From Ypsolopha sequella (lineage: Eukaryota; Arthropoda; Insecta; Lepidoptera; Ypsolophidae): a stretch of DNA of 64,000 bases. Made by a program: the position numbers and the translations under genes. How positions within the stretch are numbered: position 1 is the first letter of the stretch; every line of letters starts with the position of its first letter. The stretch spans positions 4,498,229 through 4,562,228 of the forward strand of contig OW203988.1 of NCBI GenBank assembly GCA_934047225.1, in the 5' to 3' direction. Positions 35,321 through 47,209 of this stretch are shown one piece after another. The notes under the pieces are model-generated. The model was not told the origin of the DNA and searched no databases. It was given only the letters and a program-made list of their open reading frames with translations.

Positions 35321-35339
35321 ATATTCACTTCGTAATTCT

Positions 35340-36243
35340 AAACAAAGACACCCTCAAAGTACCCCGCTATATGTCCCACTTTACGTACATTAAGGGAAGA
35401 CACTGGTAGCTGTTGTAAATTGTGGAATCAGAAATAATGGGGCCTTAGAGGGGTTTCTGTACTAAAATTATTTGGACAGCCTATTTATTAGGAGTGGGAA
35501 CAACATTCTAACGGATAATGGAGGCAATTTCTAAAGTAGGAACTGAAGTTGATACGATGTTAGCTGAGTTTATGATATTGTTATGGGAAAACTATACCGA
35601 GGCAATATCTGTCATTTATTATGTGTATAGGCTTAAAAGCCATATCGTTTGTACACTCTGATAAAGGACAGGTCGCGACATCGAAAATCGTATCAATATA
35701 ATGTATATGTGAGTAAAATTTTGATTCTGTTGTGTGCATGGACTTCACACAATGAATCGAAACCTCAGTGTCCACCCACAGGAAGGAATTTAAATTAGCT
35801 GGTAAAGAGATCTGGGCTGTACTTGGGAGGGGAAGGAGAGGCGTGGGCATAGACCCCCCTCCCTTAAGGGGGGCCGGAAACCGCCTCTTTTTTTATAAAA
35901 ATTTCTTTTTTTGAAGTTATGTTGATCGTAACCTTATAATTTATGCATTTTGGAAGGGCTTATACATTAGACACCTTTTATGCATCCGACTTCGGGGACG
36001 CCTCGCTCCGCTCCCCTTCGCTCGGCTCTAAATAGTTTCATAATGTTGAAACCTATCCTAACCTAGTTTTTTTAAATATATTTCGACCTATACATTAGAC
36101 ACCTTTTTTTGCATCAGACTTCGGGGGACGCCTCATTTTACGTACCAACTGTTTTTTTTTGTTTGCGAAACGGAACGTAAGCAATCACAAAATCGCGTGT
36201 CCGCATTAGACCAGAACGAAAAAAAACGGATTACAAAGGAAAC
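35340..36243. other. Intergenic stretch with a partial duplication
   Basis: No gene recognised. The segment TACATTAGACACCTTTTATGC...GACTTCGGGGACGCCTC occurs at about 35960-36005 and again at 36088-36134. Confidence 0.45.
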
Positions 36244-36570
36244 TTACAATAGTACATTATTGCAAAGGCAGCGAAATAGGCAATTGCAGGTCGAGTATGA
36301 GTTTGAAGGCCGAGCCGCAGGCGAGGACTTCAATGATACGAGACAGGCAATTGCCATTTCGGCCGAGGCGTATATCGTGCTTTTCTTAAAAAAATGCAAG
36401 GAAATAAAAAAGGGCCTTTTACATAATAAATTTTCATATACTTTCATATATTTTTCTTTTGATTTCGCTGGAAGCAGGTTTTCCATCGCTAATTTAGCTT
36501 CCGATCTTAAATCTGGTGGAGTGCAGTCAATGTCCATTTCATTTTCATTTTCAGAATCACCGGAACTCAT
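36244..36570 (-). pseudogene. Possible tyrosine-recombinase-like transposon fragment
   Basis: The minus-strand frame starts MSSGDSENENEMDIDC and continues with LRSEAKLAMENLLPAKSKEKYMKVYEN. This acidic start and the AKSKEKY helix resemble the N-terminal end of insect proteins related to Crypton-type tyrosine recombinases. After about residue 48 the similarity stops, and the rest crosses a repeat rich in CGAGCCGCAGGCGAGG. No catalytic Arg-His-Arg-Tyr set is present. This is resemblance from memory only. Confidence 0.38.
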
Positions 36571-37426
36571 ATTAATTTATTATTAACCAAATAACAACGA
36601 ACTTCGCTTTACCGACAATTTTTTTTTTTTACAGTTTGTGCCGAAAGGTAAACGCATCTGTGGCTATACAGCCACGAGAACGCAATGTGTACGATAGATG
36701 AAAGAGTTCTGAATTCAAACAGCACACCGTTTCATACAACATTGCTGGTGCGCTCTTCGTTCCAAATTCAAAGAATGCGCCGGGAAGTGATTTTGGTTTT
36801 TCAGTCTACGTAAATATGATACTTCGCGTGTTCTTTATTCAAAAGTAATGATAATATTTCCGCGTATGTTTAAGAAAAGGAAATTTCGGTGTTGGTTAAT
36901 AGTTGTTTTATATTAGTAAACATAAGGTAATGTTGCCAGATCAGTATATAGTTGCTTAAGCTATGCCAGACGTATGTAAAGTTGCAAGAGGGAGGACCTC
37001 ATTCACTTGATATACTGCAAATATACTGCAATTGAAATGACAGACTGTGTGCCATTTTTTTTTTTCTTACAGCATCAACGTCATATTATATGGATTTGTT
37101 GGACATTTTACTGAATGGTATGCTTGTCCTTTAAGGTTATTCCATAAAATTCAAGATATCTCTTGCAAATTTGGTTTTGTTTGTTTTTTTTTCATTGGTG
37201 CTACACTGTCCCGTATTCTGTGATACTGGTCTAAAATGTTTATAAAAAGCTTTCACTAAATAAGGGCTTAATGATTTTTTTATTCATTATTTTAATATTG
37301 CCCAAAATTTTGATGCGTGTGTAATGTCATCAAATCAAATATTTTTTATTCAACCATAAGAATACAATTTACACTGATACAGTTAGTACATATAAATTAG
37401 GCAATAATGTAATGTATGTAATATAA
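36571..37426. other. Intergenic stretch, no gene recognised
   Basis: No coding signal seen. Confidence 0.4.
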
Positions 37427-37818
37427 TTTTCAATGCATGTGCTCGTAAAGGCCCACTTTTTATGCATCAAAACCGAACAAAAAGTCGATTATTTTGCCCT
37501 AGGGCTTTATTATTATTTTTTTTTTATTTGTTTACAACGGTTGGCTAACCTGCAGCCTTTCCTGTGTACCATAGACGTTATACTTTTTTTTTCCACTGTT
37601 TAACGGCCCTGGATACAGTCCTTTTGAGCCAATTATAATTTAAAGTTCACAAGATTATATTTGTTTTCATTTCCTCACACTATGCATTGAAAAATGTAGT
37701 ATGATACACGGGCGTAAAAGCAATAAATTACTCGGTTACGTTTAAAACACTCGCTACGCTCGTGTTTTAAATCGTCCTCGTAATTTATTCCTTTGCGCCC
37801 TTGTAGCATAAACTACTA
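37427..37818 (+). repeat. CAATGCATGTGC-family repeat, single copy
   Basis: A colinear, well-conserved match to 33811-34362 but without the left duplication, about 392 bp. It is the best reference for the family. Confidence 0.8.
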
Positions 37819-38334
37819 ATAATGTAATGTAGGTAATAATGTAACAAGTTGTTAACGGTCTTTTCAACAGACTCACAACAAAGCAGAGCTTGAATCGCAG
37901 GGCCACGTTTATTTTATTACTTCCTTACCATAAGAAGTATCCAGGTTATTCTATTATTTTCTTGAGTGGCAGCACCATTGACTCTGAAATAAAAAAGCAG
38001 CCATTATGTCCCACGCTTTTTATGTCATGAATGTAACGATTTGTTACAAAATATGTTACGTTACAGTCATGACATATTGTTTAATAAACGTTTAGTTTTA
38101 CTTGTATACGTTATGAACTGGCAGATTGGCATTAGTCTAACAGTTGACGCAAATATGTTGAGAAGACTGTATGAAGTAACATTTTTAATGGTTTCATTTT
38201 ATTTTTTTATAATTATTATTACCGAGCTTAAGGTAGGTTTGAAATATAAATACAATATAAAAGTCCATAATTATCTTACCTTATATCAGTCGTCGAGAAA
38301 ACGCCTAAGCGCCACTTCATACAAAACCTTCTAA

Positions 38335-38752
38335 GGCCCACTTGCAGCATGATCAACAAAAAAATCCTTAACCCTCGGGTTTACTAACCCAAGGAAAGAG
38401 TTAACTAACCCGACATTTCATTAGTCCTATTGCACCATGATAAAATCGAAGCGGGTTTGACATTTGACAATTACATAAAATGTTACCATAAAGTAATTCA
38501 TTGTAACCAATGAGGTATAGTATCTATATAATGTCATTGGAAACAACACAATTTAAGTCAAACTGGTAACATTACTTTGCTAACCCGAGTTTAACTCGAG
38601 GTGAGAGTCGGGTTAAATTCTGATGACTTTCTCTTAGTTTAACCCTAGCTTAACCCGAGATTTTGATTGGTGCAAGAGAGATTTTTCTTAACCCTCTATT
38701 TTTTGACTTAACCCGAGTTAAAGTCAAGTTAAGAACATGCTGCAAGTGGGCC
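38335..38752. mobile_element. TTAA-type MITE (418 bp)
   Basis: Perfect 17-bp terminal inverted repeats GGCCCACTTGCAGCATG. TTAA lies on the right (38753-38756) and CTAA on the left (38331-38334), one base from TTAA. The interior is rich in TTAACCC/GGGTTAA motifs. Confidence 0.85.
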
Positions 38753-38756
38753 TTAA

Positions 38757-39454
38757 TATGCGCTGTTAAATAATTTGTAAGGTTCAAAATAGAAACAATG
38801 AAAAAGCGCAATATATGACTAAAAGAAAAAAACTTTTCTCTTCCACAAAACCCTATCTTTCAAAACTTGCAAGCAAATGTTTTAAATATTCTGTAGACTT
38901 AACTTGGTGTACATAGACAGGTGGAATCCACATACCACACATTAACACATCCACATACTACGATTATAATGAATATACACAATCATGTATGTAATGTAAG
39001 GTCATGTAATGTAATGTTGTCATGTAAGTAACATTCAGTCATGTACGTAACGTGTGTTATGATGTCATGAATGTAACTGTACAATTATTCGCGGTTTTAC
39101 CCAGTAGGGCTTATACTTATTCCTTACAGGTGTAATATTTTTATCAGGGAATTTTATTTTGCTGATTTCGCAAAATGCTGCAGGTTGCACCAGCCAACCC
39201 TGTTAATTTTGATGTCGATTTTTTTTCTACACATCTTTGAATTGGTCTAATCTCGTTTTTTGATACCTAGGGTAACCCACGGTATGCCTGTTTTTTACAT
39301 AATACAGATGACTTAAAAGTCATCAGTCAGTTACATTCAAATGTAACCCCAATAACTTAATTGACTGTAAAAAATAAAAACTGGTTTTGATGACCATCCA
39401 TAATTAATATCATTCATTAAAAAAAAGTTGCGAGCCACCTACGAGCGGTTTCGC
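38757..39454. other. Intergenic stretch, nothing recognised
   Basis: Runs of ATGTAATGTAA type occur near 38990-39015. No gene seen. Confidence 0.4.
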
Positions 39455-39685
39455 AGCCGGATTGTGCAAAACCCGCCTTTTTCTGATTAATCGAAACAAC
39501 ACTTAAATTCAAAATTCATTCGATAATTATTCAACAAAATCTTATTACTTATGCAATGTTTCCATTGGTTTCTGTAAACTACCTAGAATTTCAAAAATGT
39601 TGAATTTAAAACTTGAGTGAATTTTGAATTTAAGTATTCTGTTTCGATTAATTAGAAAGAGGCGGATTTTTCAAAAAAATGCAAA
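39455..39685. mobile_element. Palindromic MITE-like repeat
   Basis: Arms around 39468-39520 and 39615-39675 mirror each other (CCGCCTTTTTCTGATTAATCG facing its complement, and AAATTCAAAATTCA facing TGAATTTTGAATTT). A partly matching copy is at 57780-57960, sharing GCAGCCGGATTGT and TTTCCATTGGTTTCTGTAAA. Confidence 0.6.
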
Positions 39686-39829
39686 AAAATTCCGTAAAAT
39701 CCAAATAAATCATGGTCACCTGAAAAGTAAACACTATCGCGTGAAAACTATATCATCCCACTATATTAGACTATTTTTGACTTTAAATTTATTGAAAAAA
39801 GCGTTACTTTGCGGAAGTCCATGATAAAT

Positions 39830-40412
39830 TTATGGATATATTAATAATTTGCAATATTCCGCTAAACACTCTTACCATGCTATTCAAAATGCAGACTCAA
39901 GCACCGCCCGCCCTCCCGCATAAGTTTTCTTGCTTGTTTTTGTGCTCGTACTGCTTACTTTTCTTGCTTGTTTTTGTGCTCGTACTGCTTACTTTTCTTG
40001 CTTGTTTTTGTGCTCGTACTGCTTACTTTTCTTGCTTGTTTTTGTGCTCGTACTGCTTACTTTTCTTGCTTGTTTTTGTGCTCGTACTGCTTACTTTTCT
40101 TGCTTGTTTTTGTGCTCGTACTGCTTACTTTTCTTGCTTGTTTTTGTGCTCGTACTGCTTACTTTTCTTGCTTGTTTTTGTGCTCGTACTGCTTACTTTT
40201 CTTGCTTGTTTTTGTGCTCGTACTGCTTACTTTTCTTGCTTGTTTTTGTGCTCGTACTGCTTACTTTTCTTGCTTGTTTTTGTGCTCGTACTGCTTACTT
40301 TTCTTGTGCATGTTTTATGCGGGAAGGCAGGCGGTGCTTGAGTCTGCATTTTGCATAGCATGGTAAGAGTGTTTAGCGGAATATTGCAAATTATTAATAT
40401 ATCCACAATTTT
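39830..40412. mobile_element. Fold-back element containing a 34-bp minisatellite
   Basis: Inverted arms of about 90 bp (39833-39923 and 40308-40410) read GGATATATTAATAATTTGC inward to CTCCCGCATAA and its mirror, with only a few differences. Between them lie 11 tandem 34-bp units. No transposase. The target duplication is unclear (AAATTTA versus CAATTTT). Confidence 0.85.
39925..40298 (+). repeat. Minisatellite, 11 identical 34-bp units
   Basis: Units start at 39925 and every 34 bp (TTTTCTTGCTTG...ACTGCTTAC), followed by an 8-base partial unit. All eleven look identical. Because 34 is not a multiple of three and the unit lacks stops in all three forward frames, long hydrophobic ORFs appear in all three frames, including 39832-40341. 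I treat these ORFs as by-products of the repeat. Confidence 0.95.
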
Positions 40413-41009
40413 ATCTTGTACTTGTTCCATATGGGAATAGCTAGGATAGCTATAAAATATATTTCCAAGTTATGTAATTTATAATATTCTTTTTAGTTCT
40501 AATTTTAATTGTTTTTACATTTATGTGTTCCACTCAGTGTTCACTGAGGGGTCACAATATAGCGTTTAAAACTGTTTAATTAAGTAATTATATTTATGTA
40601 AAGTGGAAAATACAAAAAACACTAAAATTATTGGGATTTGGTTACCCAGTACAAGAAAGACCATTCGTAACAGAATTAAACAACAATAAAACAATCACAC
40701 AAATAAAATACCTGATTTATTCGCGTCAAAATAATAATACCTAATAATAATACATTCACATTTATCCTGCGAGCGAGCAGATAAAAAAATCTGCCAATCA
40801 ATTTAACTATCTAATATACAAACTTTACTCACGTTTACTGACACCAAACAAAAGAAAAGTTTAAATATTGCTAACATGAAAGCGTACGCACAGAATTACT
40901 TACTTAAGAGGCTATGCGAATTTTATTTTTGTCACTATCACTCCAAGCGAAAACACTCTCAGTGTGAGAGGGGCGGATTCAGTGCTAAAGCGAAAAATGT
41001 TAGTTTTAT
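40413..41009. other. Intergenic stretch, no gene recognised
   Basis: Only short ORFs; AT-rich. Confidence 0.4.
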
Positions 41010-41325
41010 AATTTCTATAAAAAAACTAAAATAGCTAGCAAAATTATCAAATCTCTATAATATCAAATCTCTAGTTGAAACACACCTAATAAAATATGTT
41101 TGAGTTTTGTATATGGTTCCTATTCGTCAAACGAGGAGAAAAAGTGTGTTTGAAGACCTCATTTCAACAATTATTTCTATCGAGGAAAATTTATCCAAAC
41201 ATGTTTTCCAATTTCAAAACCCTACATGTTCAATAGTTCAATAGTTCAATAGAAATTTATAAAAATTTCCATGTATTTCATGAAATACACAAAAAAGAAG
41301 CACTTCTATTTTTTTACACATCGCC
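41010..41325 (-). mobile_element. GGCGATATGCG-family TTAA element, inverted copy
   Basis: The reverse complement matches 33229-33575 and 59173-59515. Its terminus CACATCGCC abuts TTAA at 41326-41329. A small triplication of GTTCAATA lies near 41229-41250. Confidence 0.7.
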
Positions 41326-41329
41326 TTAA

Positions 41330-42383
41330 ATGTTTGATATTTTATTTTTATCAAGTCTTTTCGGAAGCAATATCTAGAAAAAGAGCAGAGACCTTTGACT
41401 ATATCGGGTCTGATATTTCAGGGAAACCACATATTCTACCGATCACTCGGAACAACTTCTCCAAAGAAACCTGCCCGCGCAAATCAAAGTTTGGGAAATA
41501 TTTGAATTTTAAACAACTCGGTGTATCTCGTGAGGCACCGTCGTCGAAAGTCGTCATGTTCACGCGCATCGTCCTAAAATAGACCTTCCTACTGAGAGAT
41601 AGTCTTTAAGGGGCTTCAGTATACTAAAATTCAGCCCTGCTCTAACGCTTTTGTTTTTTAACTGTCTATCCTGCTCTAGTTAGACACCGCGCACGCAAAA
41701 CTTCAGTTATTTTGAAAGCACGGCTACATTAGGACATAAATTATAAAATTTATTAATGCAATAAATATGTTTTTTTCTAGTTAGTATCTGCGTGTGTTGG
41801 TTTCATTTCTCGGTTTTAAAATATGGAAATTCATGCCTTTTTCAAAGTAATATAATTAAAAGAATATTAAAAGTATGTTAATCTATAAAGTGTAATTAAT
41901 AATTATCTTGAGCCAAAAAAAACACGCCTTATTTTTTTTAAATTTTTACCATCTACATTGACGGAACTGAATCCAATGCAAAACTGATGTTTAGCATTGT
42001 GTAGCCCCTTAAGTTAATATTGAACATCTTCCCTGAAGATTTGCATGGATATGTTTCTCGGGAAAAGTTTTTAGTATAATCAGTTGAGGATGTGGTTATA
42101 TTTAAAGATTCCATTTACATCTGGTATATTTTAACAAATCGTAGTTTTACCACCAAGTGTTGCCATTAATAATTTCTTGATGTTGCGATTTTTTCTCTAT
42201 AGTATAAAATTCATCAGTATGTATTCGATTGACTGGTTTTTCTTTCTGCGCGCTCGGGTTTTTACACATACGTACAATGAATCTGATGCCAAAAAGGTTA
42301 AAAGTAGTAAAAGTATTATTTTAAATTCTACACAGTGACTTATCAATTCAATAAACCAACGAGCCACGCGGACAAGCGACATA
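41330..42383. other. Intergenic stretch, no gene recognised
   Basis: An ORF at 41271-41582 starts inside the preceding repeat and has no recognised domain. Confidence 0.4.
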
Positions 42384-42539
42384 CAGTGCTCCCAAAGTGA
42401 TAGTGCGCATACAAATCTTCGCCACTGTTCGGCAAAGTTCGTATTTCCTTACACTTTCTATACTATCAATACGGTCACGTGGTACGTCCGGTCGCTTGGC
42501 TATTGGTTTGTATGCGCATTTATTACTTTGGGAGTACTG
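42384..42539. mobile_element. MITE, CAGTACTCCCAAAGT family, copy 1
   Basis: TIRs CAGTGCTCCCAAAGTGATAG and the mirror of CAGTACTCCCAAAGTAATAA, followed by GCGCATACAAA in each arm. TA lies on each side (42382-42383 and 42540-42541), consistent with a TA-target element such as Tc1/mariner. Confidence 0.8.
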
Positions 42540-42700
42540 TACAGCTCATTATGCTGTGGTGTGTAACACACCTCCATACATCTGTTACAGTATGAATTAC
42601 TATTCTTTCCTTTATTTTATGCAATCCAACATTATCTTGTCATTTTATCTCTAACAAACCACATTGTATAGCGACCCTGCCAGTGTTGGCTGTCTTTGGG

Positions 42701-43120
42701 TAGGGCTGCCATCCGTCCGGGTTTCCCCGGATTTGTCCTAGTTTGGAGGGCGTCCGGGGGCCGTCCGGGGAGGATTTGGAAAAAGATCCGGGTAAAACCC
42801 GGACACTATATGTGTCAGGCGTAACCACAATTAATTGAAGGATAATCAATAAATAAAAACAAATCTAAGCAAATAATTCATTCGTTCGTAAACCGCATCG
42901 AAGCGAACTCCAGCGCGGCAATATAACATATTTATTGTTTAATGAATAATTATTAATGGTGAATGAAAAATATTTGATGAATAAAATGTTAAATAAAAAC
43001 TTTTTTTTTTTAAGAATATTTGTTTTAGGCGTGTCCGGGGAAAAACCGCAATTTTTCCTTAATGTCCGGGGTTTTTGAAGTTTTTGTCCTCTGTCGGCAA
43101 TTTAGATGATGGCAGCCCTA
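42701..43120. mobile_element. hAT-type MITE with TAGGGCTGCCATC ends (420 bp)
   Basis: Terminal inverted repeats TAGGGCTGCCATC. The exact 8-bp duplication TCTTTGGG lies at 42693-42700 and 43121-43128. The interior has CCGGGG-rich subterminal motifs on both sides. No transposase. It differs from the CAGTGGCG hAT family. Confidence 0.9.
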
Positions 43121-43128
43121 TCTTTGGG

Positions 43129-43617
43129 CAGTGCTGTGTATAGGGAAGACAGCAGTGCAAAGTGATTTCGGCAAGATACTACCATAAGTATAACAAAAAA
43201 CGTCTCACATTTCTACCTCTAACTAAACTTAAACTTTATTGCATCTAACTAATAACTAGGGTTTAGTTCCTTTTCCTCTTTTCACATTATAAAGCAATAA
43301 ATTTAACTAAATACACTTATTACACGATAAATTTTCTTACTTTTAGCTGAATATTTCGTTTGTTATTTTTATATAATTTTTGTAGCTATTTCTAGTTCAG
43401 TAGGAAAATGATTATTTTCAACGTTAAGGAGTGGCTTTGAAAACGTAAACGAACCAACGTTACATACGTTTGGGCGAGCAGGAACAATTTCGCGGTTTAA
43501 TGATTGGTTTTTGTTTCCAAAACCAGGTATATCTTCAGGTTATTATTATACTAAGGTACCACTGGGAAAAATACATGTTTATTAGTAAATATTTCGTTAT
43601 TACATGATCCACAGTTA
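43129..43617. other. Spacer between MITEs, no gene seen
   Basis: No coding or RNA signal recognised. Confidence 0.4.
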
Positions 43618-43775
43618 CAGTACTCCCAAAGTAATAATGCGCATACAAATCTTCGCCACTGTTCGGCAAAGTTCGTATTTCCTTACACTTTCTATACAAG
43701 CAATAAGGTCACGTGGTACGTCCGGTCACTCGGCTATTATATATTTGTATGCGCATTATTACTTTGGGAGTACTG
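43618..43775. mobile_element. MITE, CAGTACTCCCAAAGT family, copy 2
   Basis: Near-identical to 42384-42539. TIRs CAGTACTCCCAAAGTAATAA. TA lies on the left (43616-43617) and TG on the right, a decayed TA. Confidence 0.8.
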
Positions 43776-45615
43776 TGCAATTCGCCAGTTCTGAAAAACT
43801 TCAAAGTCTATATTATGCAGGAAAAGTATGCAGCATTAAATTTAAGCAGAAATATACCGGGGGCAAATGGATAGGTAACATTAAATGAAACCACATTTTT
43901 CACTGATCACACTGAACAAGTTTCACTTTCAGTTTCAAGTCAAGTTTTGTTGACTACGCGCCAACTGTGTCGGTGAAACAGTTGTAGTCCATAACAATTC
44001 TAACATGGGTGTATTGTTTTTCAAAATATTTTGGTCAGCTTACGCGAGATTTATTAGTTGAATAAAGAAAACAAATGAAAAAGTACGTCATAAGGTGGGT
44101 GGTCATGACATTAATACAAACTACTATTGTCCATTAAAAACACCCACGATTCGGTCACGACATGGAGGAGATGTCGCCACCAACGCCAAAAATCGTTGGG
44201 AAAAATTGGCTGTCAAACATGGTTGTGCAGCTAACTTCAGGCCACTACGAACGACCATGGTAGTGGTTTTTCATCATCAGTCAAAAAAAGCGCGCAAAAA
44301 GAGAAAAGAAATGAAAATGTCGAAGTAGTATGGAACTAATAATAATTCCTTTAGCTGAGGTCTTTCCGCTGTTCCGAAGTTTTCTGTTCGAGTCTTCCAC
44401 TAATTGGCAATTGGATTTCATGACCATCTCCAATATAAGGTATAAGTCCTCGCAAATTGCTAATGCGCCCGGACGTCATTTGTTCATGTACGGCCGCTTA
44501 GTATCGACGTACCGTTAGCATCACTGTCGAGTATATTTTGTTATATGATGTTTGACATATAATAATATATTTATGGTTTTGTTTTCAATCAATCAATTCA
44601 ATCTAAGCCGTTTTATCTGACTTCCTTTAACGTGTCTCCGCACATTAGTTCCGCCAATATCTTGTTTTTTAAGCGAAAAGACTCACTGGAAGCTTTATAG
44701 TTTAAATTTTGCTAAACTTGAATTCTCAAGCGTGAATCTACAACAAAAGACAATGTCTATGATCCCAAGTTAGAGTCATGTCATCTGTCTATCAGTAAAT
44801 GTTTTATACTTGACTGATGACGGCCTACTAAGGGCCGAAATATATTTCAAGTTTAAAATTTTCTTTTATTTATTAATTATATTTAAAGTTATATATGTGT
44901 AATTGCAAGTAAAAAGCTATCTTAGAATAAGGTTATTCTAAGGTTTTTATTGATTTTTTCTGACCGTTCTAGACAAATGTCTGTGAATTATTTAGACAAA
45001 GTCCCAACGCATTAGCAATTTGCGATGGTAGATTACGGGTACATTTTCTCTATAACTGGTTAGTGTGATCGGCAAAGTATGTGGTTTAATCAAAGATTTC
45101 AAAAGTTTAGATGAGCCCTGGCACCTTAAATCTATTGCATTGTTTTTGAATGTGTTTTGAATGTGAAATGTCACACTTTAAGCTTTATTTATATTTCTTG
45201 AAATGTTAGTGCACTTTAAAAATGCACACGACGGCATATTGACACCCTTTTCCCGTAAAAACTGATTCCAAACGTGTGAGCGTCACCTATTTAAAGGTGA
45301 AAACATTTTGGTGCTGTCATACTACGGTAAGGGCTTATCTTTACTTTTGAAATCTTTGGGTTTAATTAATTAAATAGTATGTAAAATTATAACCAGTATC
45401 GATAGACCCTGAGGATCAAAATGGTTGACCCCGCTCTGGCTATACCGCGAGCACAGGCCAACCGTAAATCGACATATTACTTCACAGTATGGGTTTCGAG
45501 CGATTTACAATAACTGTCTATTCGTACCCGGTATAATAAAGTTCAAGAAATCAACATTTACACTTTTCGCTTTATGAACTAACAATTATCAGACAGACAA
45601 AACTGTAGTCGAATT
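43776..45615. other. Intergenic stretch, no gene recognised
   Basis: Two short plus-strand ORFs (44095-44328, basic C-terminal end; 44330-44518) lie next to each other with no recognised domain. Confidence 0.35.
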
Positions 45616-45747
45616 TTCAATTAAATAAGTGGAAGTGCTGTTAAGGACGCCATTACAAAATATTGAATGTTTGGCTGTTTTTTCAATTAAATAAGTGGAA
45701 GTGCTGTTAAGGACGCCATTACAAAATATTGAATGTTTGGCTGTTTT
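45616..45747. repeat. Tandem duplication, 2 x 66 bp
   Basis: The segment TTCAATTAAATAAGTGGAAG through GAATGTTTGGCTGTTTT is present twice with period 66 and no visible difference. A recent local duplication. Confidence 0.92.
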
Positions 45748-46353
45748 TCGGCACGTTCTCGGTACATTGTTGTATTGTTGGAAACAAATACATTAAATTT
45801 TGTTAAATGTTTTAAATACCTGCTTTCAACTACAGGATTGCAGGATTAGTTTATTTATTTTCCGAAAAACGCGGTTTTTGATATAGTAAAATCAAATTTC
45901 CCTACTCTCCTCTCGTGAAAACAGAGTGAGTCAGTACAAATACCTCGATAACTCGAGGGCTTTGATCAATAACAAAGATACCCTGTACATGAAAATATAT
46001 GGGATTGTATGTGTAACGTGAAAGAAAATTAAAATTGTTTAAACAAATGACGAAAAAAATGAAAAAATCTTTAGTCAGTTTGCTACACCACGAGAATCTT
46101 ATCTCATATGGAATAAGGTTTGGTTTACTTAGTAATTTTCGCCGATCAGTTGTCAACTTACGATAGTCGACCACTTATCGCGCCCACTTGTGAAATGAAA
46201 TGAAATATATTTGTACATCAGATACACTTATTACAGGTCGGTTTTAATGTAATATAATTAAATAATCTATGTTTAATATTTTTATCTCATAAATAATAAT
46301 ATGGGAAAATACACAAAAAATTAATAAAGTTTAGTTCACTGTGAACAACGTCC
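45748..46353. other. Intergenic stretch, nothing recognised
   Basis: No gene seen. Bases 46190-46280 resemble the tail of a common repeat (TGAAATATATTTGTACATCAG). Confidence 0.35.
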
Positions 46354-46357
46354 TTAA

Positions 46358-46779
46358 GGCGCTCTTATCCCAGAAGAGTGACTCTCTGTCTTTTTCTTTA
46401 CGTGTAAGGAGTAAAGAAAATAACCACACTTTTGTACTTTTTCGTTGTTTTTATCGGTTTTTAAATTGTTTAAAAATAAGGGATATGTTTATGAAAACCC
46501 ACTTACGTGGTCGACCTAGAAAATTTAGAGAGCAATATTACCAGATATGTTTCGTTAATAAAAGAGTAGAATTATGGAAATGGCATGATTTGAAAGGTCT
46601 TATTACATGCTGTGTTCGTGAATTATTTCTATCGAGCAAAGTTTATCTGATCGTGTAACACATGCGTGGAAGACCTAGATAAAGGTTTGAACTATATTGC
46701 GTATTTTTTTTGGATTTTTTAGACGATATTTGAAAGTTCTATTTGACTTTGAAATTACTGATTTTGGGATAAGAGCGCC
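46358..46779. mobile_element. TTAA MITE downstream of Gps2 (422 bp)
   Basis: Perfect 15-bp terminal inverted repeats GGCGCTCTTATCCCA with intact TTAA on both sides (46354-46357 and 46780-46783). A degenerate direct repeat lies inside (ACGTGGTCGACCTAGAAAA and GCGTGGAAGACCTAGATAAA). It sits about 230 bp beyond the Gps2 polyadenylation signal. Confidence 0.9.
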
Positions 46780-47010
46780 TTAAGCAAGATAAAGAAAAAC
46801 CGTTTAGTATTTCTCCAACTAGCCACAACTCAATCCTTTTCACAGACTGTATTATTTAATTAATAATTCGACGAGATATTTACAAAGAAACTGCTAATGT
46901 TGATTAGGTTATACTTGGTTATATAACAAACCATGCGTTACATGGATTCTTTATACAGCTTCTATTGCATAACATAATTCCTCATTTACAATTATTAATT
47001 GTATGCACTT

Positions 47011-47016
47011 TTTATT
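47011..47016 (-). terminator. Gps2: Gps2 polyadenylation signal
   Basis: AATAAA on the minus strand, about 195 bases after the Gps2 stop codon, is a standard place for the cleavage signal. Confidence 0.55.
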
Positions 47017-47209
47017 GAATTTAAGTTTACATTTCTGTTGTCCATGAAACATTTTTGCACTATGTATTTAACTGTTATTTTTGTAACGTAACACTGCTTC
47101 ACAAACCGTTATCTTACTGTTATTGATTTCCCATCACTATTTCAGAGTTCCTTCATCGAAATGTCCTTCGCTATGGTTGTTTTGCAGGGTTGCGCCGGAT
47201 GATTACTAG

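Noticed and set aside
39832..40341. 169-aa hydrophobic ORF and two overlapping ones
   Set aside because: They are translations of eleven identical 34-bp units that lack stops in all frames; no start context, splice sites or homology support a gene.
44095..44328. Possible small basic protein gene
   Set aside because: No homology recognised, no splice or polyadenylation context, and the neighbourhood is repeat-rich. Left as unassigned.
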